Of a stretch of 57,823 nucleotides of DNA, positions 42,488 to 50,003 are shown piece by piece. The DNA is from Phycisphaera mikurensis NBRC 102666 (lineage in GTDB: Bacteria > Planctomycetota > Phycisphaerae > Phycisphaerales > SM1A02): the NCBI GenBank assembly GCA_945878575.1, contig CAMDUB010000012.1, positions 1-57,823 of the forward strand, written 5' to 3'. The notes beneath the pieces were generated by a model. That model was not told the DNA's origin. It saw only the letters and a program-made list of their open reading frames with translations, and did not search any database. A program made the translations under genes and the position numbers. Position 1 is the first letter of the stretch. Every line of letters begins with the position of its first letter.

Positions 42488-43852
42488 TCAGCCCGGGCGC
42501 TTAGATGATGCGCCGCCAACAGCCGGGGCAACGATGGTGGTTCGAGCAGATGCTGGCTCGGCGTTCTTCGCATCGCCGCCAGTGTTGCTCGGCTTGCGAG
42601 TGAGTGACTCCAAGCGCTCCACGGCTCCATCCTTGGCCGCGATGAAGACATCGCCGTCAATCATCGGGGAGAACTGGATGGCTTCCACCTTGGGCAGAAT
42701 CACTTGGTGGACGATGCGGCCAGTGCCCACATCAACGGCACTCAGCGTGTGTGTGGATCGATCCCAAGCCATGACATTGGTGTCGATGCGACCAATGATG
42801 TTGCCGGGAGCCTTGCTCTTCCACAGGACCTCGCCGTCGGGCTTGTTGTCGGGGAGCGGGGTGAAACTCACCAGGCCCTCGCCGGGGATCTGCAGATACA
42901 GACCATCAGCGATACGAACCGGTGGATTCCGCAACGAGGTCTGCGTGAAGTACTGCCACAGAACGCGACCGCGCATCTGGTCGAACGCCCACAGGCTTTG
43001 ATCGTGGCTGGCTACGTAGCACGCCTGAGAATCAGTAGCGATTGGCGTTTCCACGCCTGCTGACAATTTGCGAGACCAACGGATTCCTGCCGACGGCGCA
43101 TCCATCGCCAAGACGGTTCCATTGGTGGAACCAACGATGGCAATGTCGCCCGCAATAGTCACCGGAGCGACCACATGGCCACCAAGCGTGGTCGCCCGCC
43201 AGTTGTAGCCGGTGGCGTACAGGAACCAACTTGATAGTCCGGTGTTGGTTCCGTAGATCATGGTCTGGCCATAGATCGCGGGAACGTTTGAAGGCAGCTG
43301 CGAGAAGCGGGTTCGCTTCAAGAGGTTGCCGGTGGCTGCATCCATGATCACTGAGCCAAGCTCGGTGACTACATACACGTTGTCATTGCGTTCAGTTGGC
43401 AGGTACTCCAACGCCAGCATGCGTTCGATGCCCTGGAAAGTTGAGCTGCGCCAGACGGTTTCGCCGTTGTCGCGGCGCAAGCGGACGATGCTGCCGCTGC
43501 TGTCGCCAAACCAGACGCTGTCTGGGGAGGCGTTCACGATGTGCAGGACGGCATCCCGGGTGACAAGTGGCTCGGTCTGCCAGACGATGCGAAGTCCGAA
43601 TTCGTCCGCGGAGGCTGGTCCGCACACGTAGCGAGCTTCTAAGGAGGCCATCGCTTCCTTGCGAGTGTCGGCGCTGGACTTGGCTGGGGCGGCAGTAGTG
43701 ACGGTCGTCGTCGCAGGTGCCGCTGGCTTTGCTGATTGTGCGTAGGCAGCGGACGCAATCAGTGCGGCACCGCATGCGGCGCTCGTGACGAGTCGTGCAA
43801 ACTTGGCGCCAGCAGGCACTCGGCGGACCGAAGGCATCGTGTGGTCAATCAT
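42488..43852 (-). CDS. Exported PQQ-like (BamB-type) beta-propeller
   Basis: Signal peptide (LVTSAACGAALIASAAYA) and a Ala/Thr/Pro-rich linker, then eight-bladed PQQ-like repeats: VWFGDSSGSIVRLRRDNGETVW, YVVTELGSVIMDAATGNLL, GDIAIVGSTNGTVLAMDAPS, YVASHDQSLWAFDQMRGRVLW, LSAVDVGTGRIVHQVILPK and VFIAAKDGAVERLESL (each with the A-x-D-x-x-T-G-x-x-W blade pattern). It may be a scaffold, as BamB is for the outer-membrane assembly machine, or a PQQ enzyme without the active site; no PQQ ligands or Cys-Cys pair can be seen. ATG 43852 is used, with 43837 as an alternative. Lies 7 bp upstream of purH and may be cotranscribed. Confidence 0.83.
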   Translation of the reverse strand: MIDHTMPSVRRVPAGAKFARLVTSAACGAALIASAAYAQSAKPAAPATTTVTTAAPAKSSADTRKEAMASLEARYVCGPASADEFGLRIVWQTEPLVTRDAVLHIVNASPDSVWFGDSSGSIVRLRRDNGETVWRSSTFQGIERMLALEYLPTERNDNVYVVTELGSVIMDAATGNLLKRTRFSQLPSNVPAIYGQTMIYGTNTGLSSWFLYATGYNWRATTLGGHVVAPVTIAGDIAIVGSTNGTVLAMDAPSAGIRWSRKLSAGVETPIATDSQACYVASHDQSLWAFDQMRGRVLWQYFTQTSLRNPPVRIADGLYLQIPGEGLVSFTPLPDNKPDGEVLWKSKAPGNIIGRIDTNVMAWDRSTHTLSAVDVGTGRIVHQVILPKVEAIQFSPMIDGDVFIAAKDGAVERLESLTRKPSNTGGDAKNAEPASARTTIVAPAVGGASSKRPG

Positions 43853-44393
43853 CGCGTCTGGGGCTCCTGGGTCCGCGAACGGGGGCGCAGAAACAGCGCT
43901 CCGATCGCGAATCGGGAAGTATACGGATGCTTTCGCGCATTCGTTCCATTGGATCGGTCAGACATGTTGGTTCAGGAGGGAGTTGTCCAAAAAGCCCTAA
44001 AAAGAAACTCGGCCGCGCCCTTTTCTAGAGTTCGCGGCCGGTCTCCCTTTCCCTTCAATCCCTCGCACCCAGTCTGGTAGCACTTGTGGCGGACGCTCTT
44101 TTCGGAGCGAACGAAACACGAGAGTTCCCTTTTCCCAGTGTCCCTTAGCAGTTTGATTCGGGCCCTTATTCCCAATTCAAACAAACCTCAGACCACCAGA
44201 GTGGTTGCTGGCCCTTTCACGGCTCCCTTCTTCCGAAGAAAGGGTTATGAAGAGTATGCACCGAAATTTCCCCGTTGCAAGTCGGCGGCCGCGTCTTTTC
44301 GCAGAAATCCCCACAGATTGACCGGAGAGTCCGGTAAAGGCTTACCTCCCGCAGCAACCGCAATCCTGTGAACCCTCCATCTATCCTAAATTT
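43853..44393. other. 541-bp gene-free structured region, possible ncRNA or leader
   Basis: Divergent intergenic region with lower GC and marked pyrimidine runs on the plus strand (CCCTTTCCCTTC, TCCCTTTTCCC, CCCTTATTCCC). Inverted repeats: CGGCCGCG/CGCGGCCG (44010-44017 and 44033-44040), CGCTC/GAGCG (44094-44109), CCCTTCTT/AAGAAAGGG (44225-44244), ACCGGA/TCCGGT around GAG (44321-44335). No tRNA, tmRNA, RNase P, 6S or riboswitch class that I know was recognised, and neither strand holds a plausible coding frame (the longest is about 70 codons on the minus strand). Confidence 0.5.
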
Positions 44394-45737
44394 GTGCCTG
44401 CAACGATCCGGTCAAACCTGCAACGTGGTGCCGTCCGAGTGATGAACGTCGCCGCCTTGGCGCTGTTCGCAGTGTTGCTTGGCGCGAGCAGTGTTCCGCA
44501 ACAGGCAGTTGGAACATGGTGGGACCGCACCGCACCGGCACTTGGGAAAAAACTTCCCAACAGTCGCTACTACACCATTCGCAGTGACTTGGGGTCTGCG
44601 CAGACCAAGCAGTACGCGGATCACCTTGACACCATGTACGGCGAGTTCACCAAGCAACTCATCGCGCAGTCAGGCCTTCGCAAGCGCTCGCCTGAGTATC
44701 CGAATGTTCTGATCTTTGCCAAGCAGCAGGATTACCTCGACACGTTGCGCACCCAGTACGGGATCAATGGCACTGGTTCGGGCGGAATGTTCTTTGTGAG
44801 TCCACGCGGGGCGGGCTTGGCCTTTTGGGTGGAAGGACTTCCCAAGCAACGCGTGGAGCATGTGATTCAGCACGAAGGGTTCCATCAGTTTGCATACGCA
44901 TTCTTTGGCAATGAAATGCCGCCGTGGCTCAACGAAGGTCTCGCAGAGTTTTTCGGCGAGTCGGTCGTAGAAGGCGCATCGGTCATCATTGGCCAAGCGA
45001 GCCCACAAGTGGTGGATCAAGTGCGCAAGGCTGTCAATCAAGAGAAATACATTCCATTCATGGATCTCCTGCAGATGGATGATCAGCGCTGGAATGGCAA
45101 TGTCCGTAACGGCAACGCAGGCTTGCAATACATGCAAAGTTGGTCGATGGTGCAATTTCTGGTCTATGGCGAAGATGGCAAGTACGGCACTTCGTTCACT
45201 GCCATGTTGAAGCTGTTGAATGACGGCACCAAGCCGTTCGACGCGATGCGCAAGGCGTTTTCATTGGCAGCAGAGGCAGACGTCCTGCGCTTTGAAGCAC
45301 GATGGAAGGAGTACGCCAAGGTTGCCAAGCCCGGCGCATACGTGGCTGCCCGTGGGCGATTGGAGTTCTTGGCCGAAGGCTTGCGCGACGTTTGGTCAAA
45401 GGGCGGTCGCCCCAAGGACCTTGCGGAGTTACGCGTTGCAATGCGCGAGGCAAAGTTTCAGTACACCAGCAGTTCGCATGGCTACGTGACGAAACTGGAT
45501 GCTGCCGACGACGCCAACTTTGCTGTTCCTGATGACGAGGTGAATACCAAGCCAGTCACCATCGAACTGGTTGCGAACAAGCCGCCGAAGGGTACGAAGG
45601 CAAAGAAGCTTGAAGAGCAATCACCCATGCCGCCCATGTTGCGCACCCGAAACCTGCGCCCCAACGATGTGGGAATTTCCTGGTACCGCGGCACCACTGA
45701 TCCCACGCAGTTGAATTACGACATTGTGGTGAACTAG
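44394..45737 (+). CDS. Exported gluzincin metalloprotease-like protein (DUF1570-type)
   Basis: Signal peptide VMNVAALALFAVLLGASSV follows a basic N-terminal segment. A zinc-binding HEGFH at residues 160-164 (VEHVIQHEGFHQF) and a downstream glutamate in LNEGLAEFFGE at about residue 180-190 match gluzincins of the peptidase-MA/DUF1570 group, whose members occur in planctomycetes. The tail is Lys/Pro-rich with NLRPNDVGISWYRG. GTG 44394 is the chosen start because the basic segment helps the signal peptide; ATG 44442 is the alternative. It is divergent from the propeller gene across the structured region. Substrate unknown, periplasmic or surface role expected. Confidence 0.8.
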   Translation: MPATIRSNLQRGAVRVMNVAALALFAVLLGASSVPQQAVGTWWDRTAPALGKKLPNSRYYTIRSDLGSAQTKQYADHLDTMYGEFTKQLIAQSGLRKRSPEYPNVLIFAKQQDYLDTLRTQYGINGTGSGGMFFVSPRGAGLAFWVEGLPKQRVEHVIQHEGFHQFAYAFFGNEMPPWLNEGLAEFFGESVVEGASVIIGQASPQVVDQVRKAVNQEKYIPFMDLLQMDDQRWNGNVRNGNAGLQYMQSWSMVQFLVYGEDGKYGTSFTAMLKLLNDGTKPFDAMRKAFSLAAEADVLRFEARWKEYAKVAKPGAYVAARGRLEFLAEGLRDVWSKGGRPKDLAELRVAMREAKFQYTSSSHGYVTKLDAADDANFAVPDDEVNTKPVTIELVANKPPKGTKAKKLEEQSPMPPMLRTRNLRPNDVGISWYRGTTDPTQLNYDIVVN

Positions 45738-45753
45738 CAGTAACGGCTTGGAT

Positions 45754-46626
45754 CTACCGATCGTTTGGAAAGTTCCACTGCTCGCCTGGCGTGTAGGCCA
45801 GTAGCTCGTACAACTCTTTGCGCGTCTGCATGCGCGGCAAGCTTTCACGCACGCTGCCATCGCGCTTGAGCGCGGCCAGCCCGCGGGTCACTTCGCCCAT
45901 GGCGAGCCGCATCATGCTGAGCGGGTAAATCACTACTTGGTATCCAAGTTCCTGGAATCGTTCCGCGGAGATGTCCGCGGTCTTGCCGAACTCGGTCATG
46001 TTGGCAAGCAGTGGACCGGGTGATGCTTTGGCAAACTCCGCAAACTCTTTTTCGGTTTGCAGACCTTCCGGGAAGATCATGTCCGCGCCTGCTTCGCGAT
46101 ACAAATTGGCGCGCGTGACTGCATCGCCGAAGCCAGTGACATGCACCGCATCGGTACGCGCAATGATCACAAAGTCGGGATTCACTCGGTAGCTGGCCAT
46201 GGCGCGGACTTTGTCCACCATGGCAGCGGCGCTGATCAGCGCTTTGCCGTCTAAGTGACCGCAGCGCTTCGGAAAGATCTGGTCTTCGACGTGCAGTGCA
46301 GCAGCGCCGGCGCGTTCGTATTCCACCACGGTTCGTACGCAGCATTCCACTTCGCCGTAGCCGGTGTCGGCATCGGCGATGACCGGAAGCTTTGATGCAT
46401 CACTGATTTCACGGATGGTGCGCGCCATTTCCGTCAGGGTGACCAACCCAATATCTGGATATCCGCACGCATTGGCGGTTGCGCCGCCAGAGATGTAACA
46501 CGCTTCGAATCCAGCCTGTGCCACGGCGCGCGCGACCAATGCATTGAATGCGCCGGGAACCATGACGGTGCCGCGTTGCCATGCTTCGCGAAGTCTTCGG
46601 CCGGGATGCGGTGTCAGTGTCGTCAT
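45754..46626 (-). CDS. Isocitrate lyase/PEP mutase family protein, PrpB-like
   Basis: Class of (beta/alpha)8 lyases including 2-methylisocitrate lyase (PrpB). Visible motifs: PGAFNALVARAVAQAGFEACYISGG, ADADTGYGE (metal-binding Asp residues) and KRCGHLDGK, whose Cys122 is the catalytic acid. It continues VIIARTDA and DMIFPEGLQT. 290 residues match PrpB (296). PrpB cleaves 2-methylisocitrate to succinate and pyruvate in the methylcitrate cycle; a related oxaloacetate or carboxy-PEP specificity cannot be excluded from the sequence. The ATG at 46626 overlaps the previous CpcT-like stop by 4 nt. A citrate/methylcitrate synthase gene lies 0.9 kb away on the other strand, which supports the assignment. 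No prpD is present in the window. Confidence 0.8.
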   Translation of the reverse strand: MTTLTPHPGRRLREAWQRGTVMVPGAFNALVARAVAQAGFEACYISGGATANACGYPDIGLVTLTEMARTIREISDASKLPVIADADTGYGEVECCVRTVVEYERAGAAALHVEDQIFPKRCGHLDGKALISAAAMVDKVRAMASYRVNPDFVIIARTDAVHVTGFGDAVTRANLYREAGADMIFPEGLQTEKEFAEFAKASPGPLLANMTEFGKTADISAERFQELGYQVVIYPLSMMRLAMGEVTRGLAALKRDGSVRESLPRMQTRKELYELLAYTPGEQWNFPNDR

Positions 46627-47393
46627 CGTTGTAGCTCGGGTGCAGGTGCGGCGATAGATGCTTCGTCGCCCAGTGGTTGTTCCGGATGCGGTGCGGTATT
46701 CACTGCGGGCGATTCCTTCATGAATCGATACGCGCCCTTCACGGCACCCCACGTCTGCTGGCCAGCAGCGTCGTAGCCGCGGTCCCAACTATTGAGTTCG
46801 GTGGGGGTCACCGTGACGTCGGTGGTGGCGTACTTCGCCTCGCGCAGGGCGGTGCCGCAGTCGGCACCCTTGGTGGCGCCGGTGATCTGTTGCGGACCTT
46901 GGTATGTCAGCATCATGCTGCAGCCCGGGCGAATGTCAATGATGCCGGGGTCGAGCGTATTGAAGCGCTCGGGGTTACGCCATGCACCCGCCCATGCGAG
47001 CGGCGCGCCGGGGAGTTCATAGATCACGATCTCCGCAGTGTTGTTCGGCAGGGTGATCAGGCGGTAGATGCGCTGGCGGTACGGAACGTCCTGGCTGTCG
47101 GCCATGGCTTGCTCCACATACATCCACGGCCCGTCGTTACGGTCGGTCCAGATGGGAACGATGTGGAGCCGAACGTCAAAGTAGGTGCTGTCCGCGGCGG
47201 CCTGTGCAGCGGTCGAATAGTTGCCGGGAAGCCAGGCGGTCAAGTCTTTGACGGCGTTGTCCGCGGGTGCGCGATTGGGCTCAAGCGGGCCTCCGCCAAC
47301 GACGGGCGGGCCGCCGCAGCCAGCCGGCAGGAGCGCAAGGGCACCAATAACGGCAGAACTGAGCACAAAATACAGGGCGGATGGCCTCTTCAT
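46623..47393 (-). CDS. CpcT/CpeT-like lipoprotein
   Basis: In cyanobacteria CpcT and CpeT attach or handle bilin chromophores on phycobiliproteins. This protein has the family's characteristic layout: LTAWLPGNYSTAAQAAADSTYFDVRLHI (core GNYSTAAQAAAD), PIWTDRNDGPWMYVEQAMAD, YRQRIYRLI, GCSMMLTYQG, GADCGTALREAKYATTDVTVT (core ADCGTALREAKYA) and SWDRGYDAAGQQTWGAVKGAYRF. It begins with a lipoprotein signal (ALALLPAGC, Cys26), so it is envelope-anchored, unlike the cytosolic cyanobacterial lyases. No phycobiliprotein gene is near, so the ligand is unknown; a haem-derived or other tetrapyrrole is possible. Coupled to the PrpB-like gene by an ATGA overlap. Confidence 0.8.
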   Translation of the reverse strand: MKRPSALYFVLSSAVIGALALLPAGCGGPPVVGGGPLEPNRAPADNAVKDLTAWLPGNYSTAAQAAADSTYFDVRLHIVPIWTDRNDGPWMYVEQAMADSQDVPYRQRIYRLITLPNNTAEIVIYELPGAPLAWAGAWRNPERFNTLDPGIIDIRPGCSMMLTYQGPQQITGATKGADCGTALREAKYATTDVTVTPTELNSWDRGYDAAGQQTWGAVKGAYRFMKESPAVNTAPHPEQPLGDEASIAAPAPELQR

Positions 47394-47496
47394 GTCGGGT
47401 TCGATGCTACCCCGGGTCGTCTTGAACTGCGTGCCCGGTTACCATCACAGATCATTCGAATCCGCTCGCATTTTTGCTATCTCGAGGTCTAAAACC

Positions 47497-48663
47497 ATGG
47501 TCACCGCCACTCCCGCTACCCCGGTCCCAACCGCAAAGCCTGTCGACACGCGTGGACTCGCCAACCAAGTCATTGGTGAGACGAAGATCTGCGCTGTCAC
47601 GCAGACTGAACTCATCTATCGCGGCTATGAGATCGCGGACCTCGCCGAGAAGGCGACCTTTGAAGGAGTTGCGCATCTGGTTCTGGTTGGCACCAAGCCA
47701 ACCGACGCAGAGCTTGCAGCGTTCAGCAATGAAGTGAAGGGCATGCGCGCCGTTCAGAAGACGGTGATCGATCAATTGGCTGCCGTTGTGAAGGCTGCGC
47801 CGACTGCGCACCCAATGAGTCTCCTGCGCACGGGCGTGAGCATCCTTGGTCATCACGACGCCGAGTGTGAGTCGAACGCGCCGGATGCAGAGATGCGCAA
47901 GTCCAAGCGTCTCTTGGCGCAGATCCCAACGTTGATCGGTGCCATTCAGCGCACCATTGAGAACAAGCCGGTGCTTGAGCCAGATGCTTCGCTTGGTCAT
48001 GCAGCAAATCTCATGTGGCTGATGACTGGTAAGAAGCCATCCGAGCTTGAGGCGCGCATCATGGATGTCAGCCTGATTCTCTACGCGGAGCACGATTTCA
48101 ACGCCAGCACATTCACGTGCCGCTGCATTGCAAGCACGGAGAGTGACATGCACAGTGCGGTGTGCGGCGGCATCGGTGCGCTCAAGGGACCGCTGCACGG
48201 CGGCGCCAATGAGATGGCCATGGAGATGCTCAAGGATCTCGATACGGACTGCGCTGGCGGCAAGATGACCACCGATGCGTGGATGCAGCGCGCCTTTGCA
48301 GAGAAGCGCAAATTGATGGGCTTTGGCCATCGCGTCTACAAGAATGGCGATCACCGCGCGGGCATCTTGCGCCGCTGGGGTCTCAAGCTTGCGGAGCAGA
48401 TGGGGCCAAGCGGCAAGAAGTGGTTCGACATGGGCGATGAAGTGCAAGCGATCATGTTGCGCGACAAGAATATTCATCCGAACGTGGACTTCCCATGCGG
48501 AATGACCTACTTCATCATGGGCATTCCGGTGCCGCAGTACACGCCGATCTTTGTGGCGGCTCGCATCACCGGTTGGTGCGCGCACATCATGGAGCAGCAC
48601 CAGAACAACCGCATCATTCGTCCGCTGGCTGAGTACCAGGGCGCGATGAACCTGAAGTGGTAA
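47497..48663 (+). CDS. Citrate synthase / 2-methylcitrate synthase
   Basis: Condenses acetyl- or propionyl-CoA with oxaloacetate. Catalytic triad residues are in place: His in GPLHGGANE, His in GFGHRVYK and Asp in PNVDFPCGM. NQVIGETKICAV and IYRGYEIADLAEKATFEG mark the N terminus of the 380-residue type-II short form; PTAHPMSLLRTGVSILG and NNRIIRPLAEYQG are also typical. ATG 47497 has a GAGGT sequence upstream; the frame is open to 47221 but overlaps the CpcT-like gene. The short length and the nearby PrpB-like gene suggest the PrpC (methylcitrate) type, but the sequence alone does not settle substrate preference. It is divergent from the cpcT-like/prpB pair with 103 bp between the starts. 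Confidence 0.92.
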   Translation: MVTATPATPVPTAKPVDTRGLANQVIGETKICAVTQTELIYRGYEIADLAEKATFEGVAHLVLVGTKPTDAELAAFSNEVKGMRAVQKTVIDQLAAVVKAAPTAHPMSLLRTGVSILGHHDAECESNAPDAEMRKSKRLLAQIPTLIGAIQRTIENKPVLEPDASLGHAANLMWLMTGKKPSELEARIMDVSLILYAEHDFNASTFTCRCIASTESDMHSAVCGGIGALKGPLHGGANEMAMEMLKDLDTDCAGGKMTTDAWMQRAFAEKRKLMGFGHRVYKNGDHRAGILRRWGLKLAEQMGPSGKKWFDMGDEVQAIMLRDKNIHPNVDFPCGMTYFIMGIPVPQYTPIFVAARITGWCAHIMEQHQNNRIIRPLAEYQGAMNLKW

Positions 48664-48714
48664 GCGAGTGCCCGACCTGACCTGAGTAGGTTGTTAGAAA
48701 TTTCCAAAGTATGA

Positions 48715-48754
48715 CGAAATGCGCGATGCGGCCTGTGCCGACTCGCGCATTTCG
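48715..48754 (+). terminator. Strong hairpin after the citrate synthase gene
   Basis: CGAAATGCGCGA (48715-48726) and TCGCGCATTTCG (48743-48754) are perfect 12-bp inverted repeats across a 16-nt loop, 52 bp after the stop. No U tract follows, so it may act as a transcript-end stabiliser rather than an intrinsic terminator. A short tandem ACGCACT repeat lies at 48783-48797, before the next gene. Confidence 0.55.
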
Positions 48755-48847
48755 CCATAGGCTTTCAGCCCGCCTGGAAGCACGCACTACGCACTACGCG
48801 CCATGCACCATGGGTGATGAACCACGAACCCCCACACGAGCCAGTAC

Positions 48848-49960
48848 ATGAATCCATTGCTTCAATCGATTGACTTGCGCGGACTTCTTTGCCCCAATCG
48901 CGTGTTCATGGCGCCGCTCACTCGTCAGCGCGCCAAGGATCCGGATTGCATTCCGGGCGAACTGCAAGCGGTGCACTATTCGCAGCGTGCCGCGTATGGG
49001 CTGCTGATTGCTGAAGCCACGCAGATCTCGCCAGAGGGCAAGGGCTATCCGAATACCCCTGGCATTTACAGCGCGGCGCAGGTAGCGGGGTGGAAGATCG
49101 TGACGGATCGCGTGCATGCTGCGGGCGGGCGAATCTTCTTGCAACTCTGGCATGTGGGGCGCATCAGTCATACGGCCCATCAGCCGAACGGGCAGGCGCC
49201 GGTTTCCTGTGTTGCCGCTGCTTCGCCCGCAAAGATGATGATTGTGCATGCCGACGGCACTCTTGAAGCGGTGCCTGCCAGCATGCCGCGTGCGTTGGAA
49301 ACCAATGAAATGCCGCGCGTTGTTCGTGACTACGAAATTGCAGCCACGAACGCCAAGGCCGCTGGATTCGACGGAGTTGAGGTGCATGGCGCGAACGCGT
49401 ACCTGATCAATCAATTCCTCTCTGGCTCACTGAATACACGTACCGATGCATGGGGCGGAAGCATTGAGAATCGCCTTCGACTATTGATGAATGCCGTGGA
49501 TGCTGCGGGCGCAGCGTTTGGTTACGCCAAAGTTGGCGTGCGTCTTTCGCCAATGGGGAATGCTGCAGAACTTCCTGCTGCCCCCGATGATCGCGAATTG
49601 ATGTTGCGCGCCGCGCGCGAACTTGGCGATCGCAAGTGCGCATACCTGCATCTCTTCAGTCATTACTTCGGGACACACGGATGGAACGGCCCGTTTGACC
49701 GTGCGCTGGCAGAAGGAATGAAGAAGAACTTCAATGGACCGGTCGTATTGAACGGTTACTCGCGTGATGTTGTCAGCGCTGAGCGTGACGTGCGCGAAGG
49801 TCTTGGCGATGCAGTGGCATTCGGCAAACTGGCGATCTCTAACCCGGATTTGCCGGAGCGCATTCGCGATGGCGCACCGCTTGCCGAGTGGGATGCTTCG
49901 CTGTTCTATGGCGTTGGTGGTAAGGGGTACAACGATTACCCGACGCTGGCGACAAAGTGA
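48848..49960 (+). CDS. Old Yellow Enzyme-type alkene reductase (NemA-like)
   Basis: FMN-dependent NAD(P)H:flavin oxidoreductase of the OYE family, reducing activated alkenes, nitro esters or quinones. TIM-barrel motifs: LLCPNRVFMAPLTRQRA, LIAEATQIS, ILQLWHVGRISH-like FLQLWHVGRISHTAH, GFDGVEVHGANAYLINQFLS (His and Asn for substrate binding in HGANAYL), TDAWGGSIENRLRLL, YLHLF and DAVAFGKLAISNPDLPERIRDGAPL (phosphate-binding FGK...NPDLPERI). It lacks the C-terminal flavodoxin or FeS domains of the larger dienoyl reductases. 370 residues, as expected. It has its own start 184 bp after the citrate synthase stop. Confidence 0.93.
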   Translation: MNPLLQSIDLRGLLCPNRVFMAPLTRQRAKDPDCIPGELQAVHYSQRAAYGLLIAEATQISPEGKGYPNTPGIYSAAQVAGWKIVTDRVHAAGGRIFLQLWHVGRISHTAHQPNGQAPVSCVAAASPAKMMIVHADGTLEAVPASMPRALETNEMPRVVRDYEIAATNAKAAGFDGVEVHGANAYLINQFLSGSLNTRTDAWGGSIENRLRLLMNAVDAAGAAFGYAKVGVRLSPMGNAAELPAAPDDRELMLRAARELGDRKCAYLHLFSHYFGTHGWNGPFDRALAEGMKKNFNGPVVLNGYSRDVVSAERDVREGLGDAVAFGKLAISNPDLPERIRDGAPLAEWDASLFYGVGGKGYNDYPTLATK

Positions 49961-49972
49961 GCTGAATAAAGA

Positions 49973-49990
49973 CTGTCACGGGGGTGGCAG
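49973..49990 (+). terminator. Short hairpin between convergent genes
   Basis: CTGTCAC and GTGGCAG pair (one G-U) around GGGG in the 43-bp gap after the Old Yellow Enzyme gene and before the convergent hydrolase. Weak candidate for a shared transcript end. Confidence 0.3.
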
Positions 49991-50003
49991 GGAAGCCGCG
50001 CAG

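Noticed and set aside
44010-44335. Known RNA class (RNase P, tmRNA, 6S, SRP RNA, SAM or cobalamin riboswitch, group I or II intron)
   Set aside because: The conserved sequence elements of each class were looked for on both strands and not found.
47440-47480. Possible tRNA from the string TTCGAATCC
   Set aside because: No acceptor, D or anticodon stem can be formed around it.
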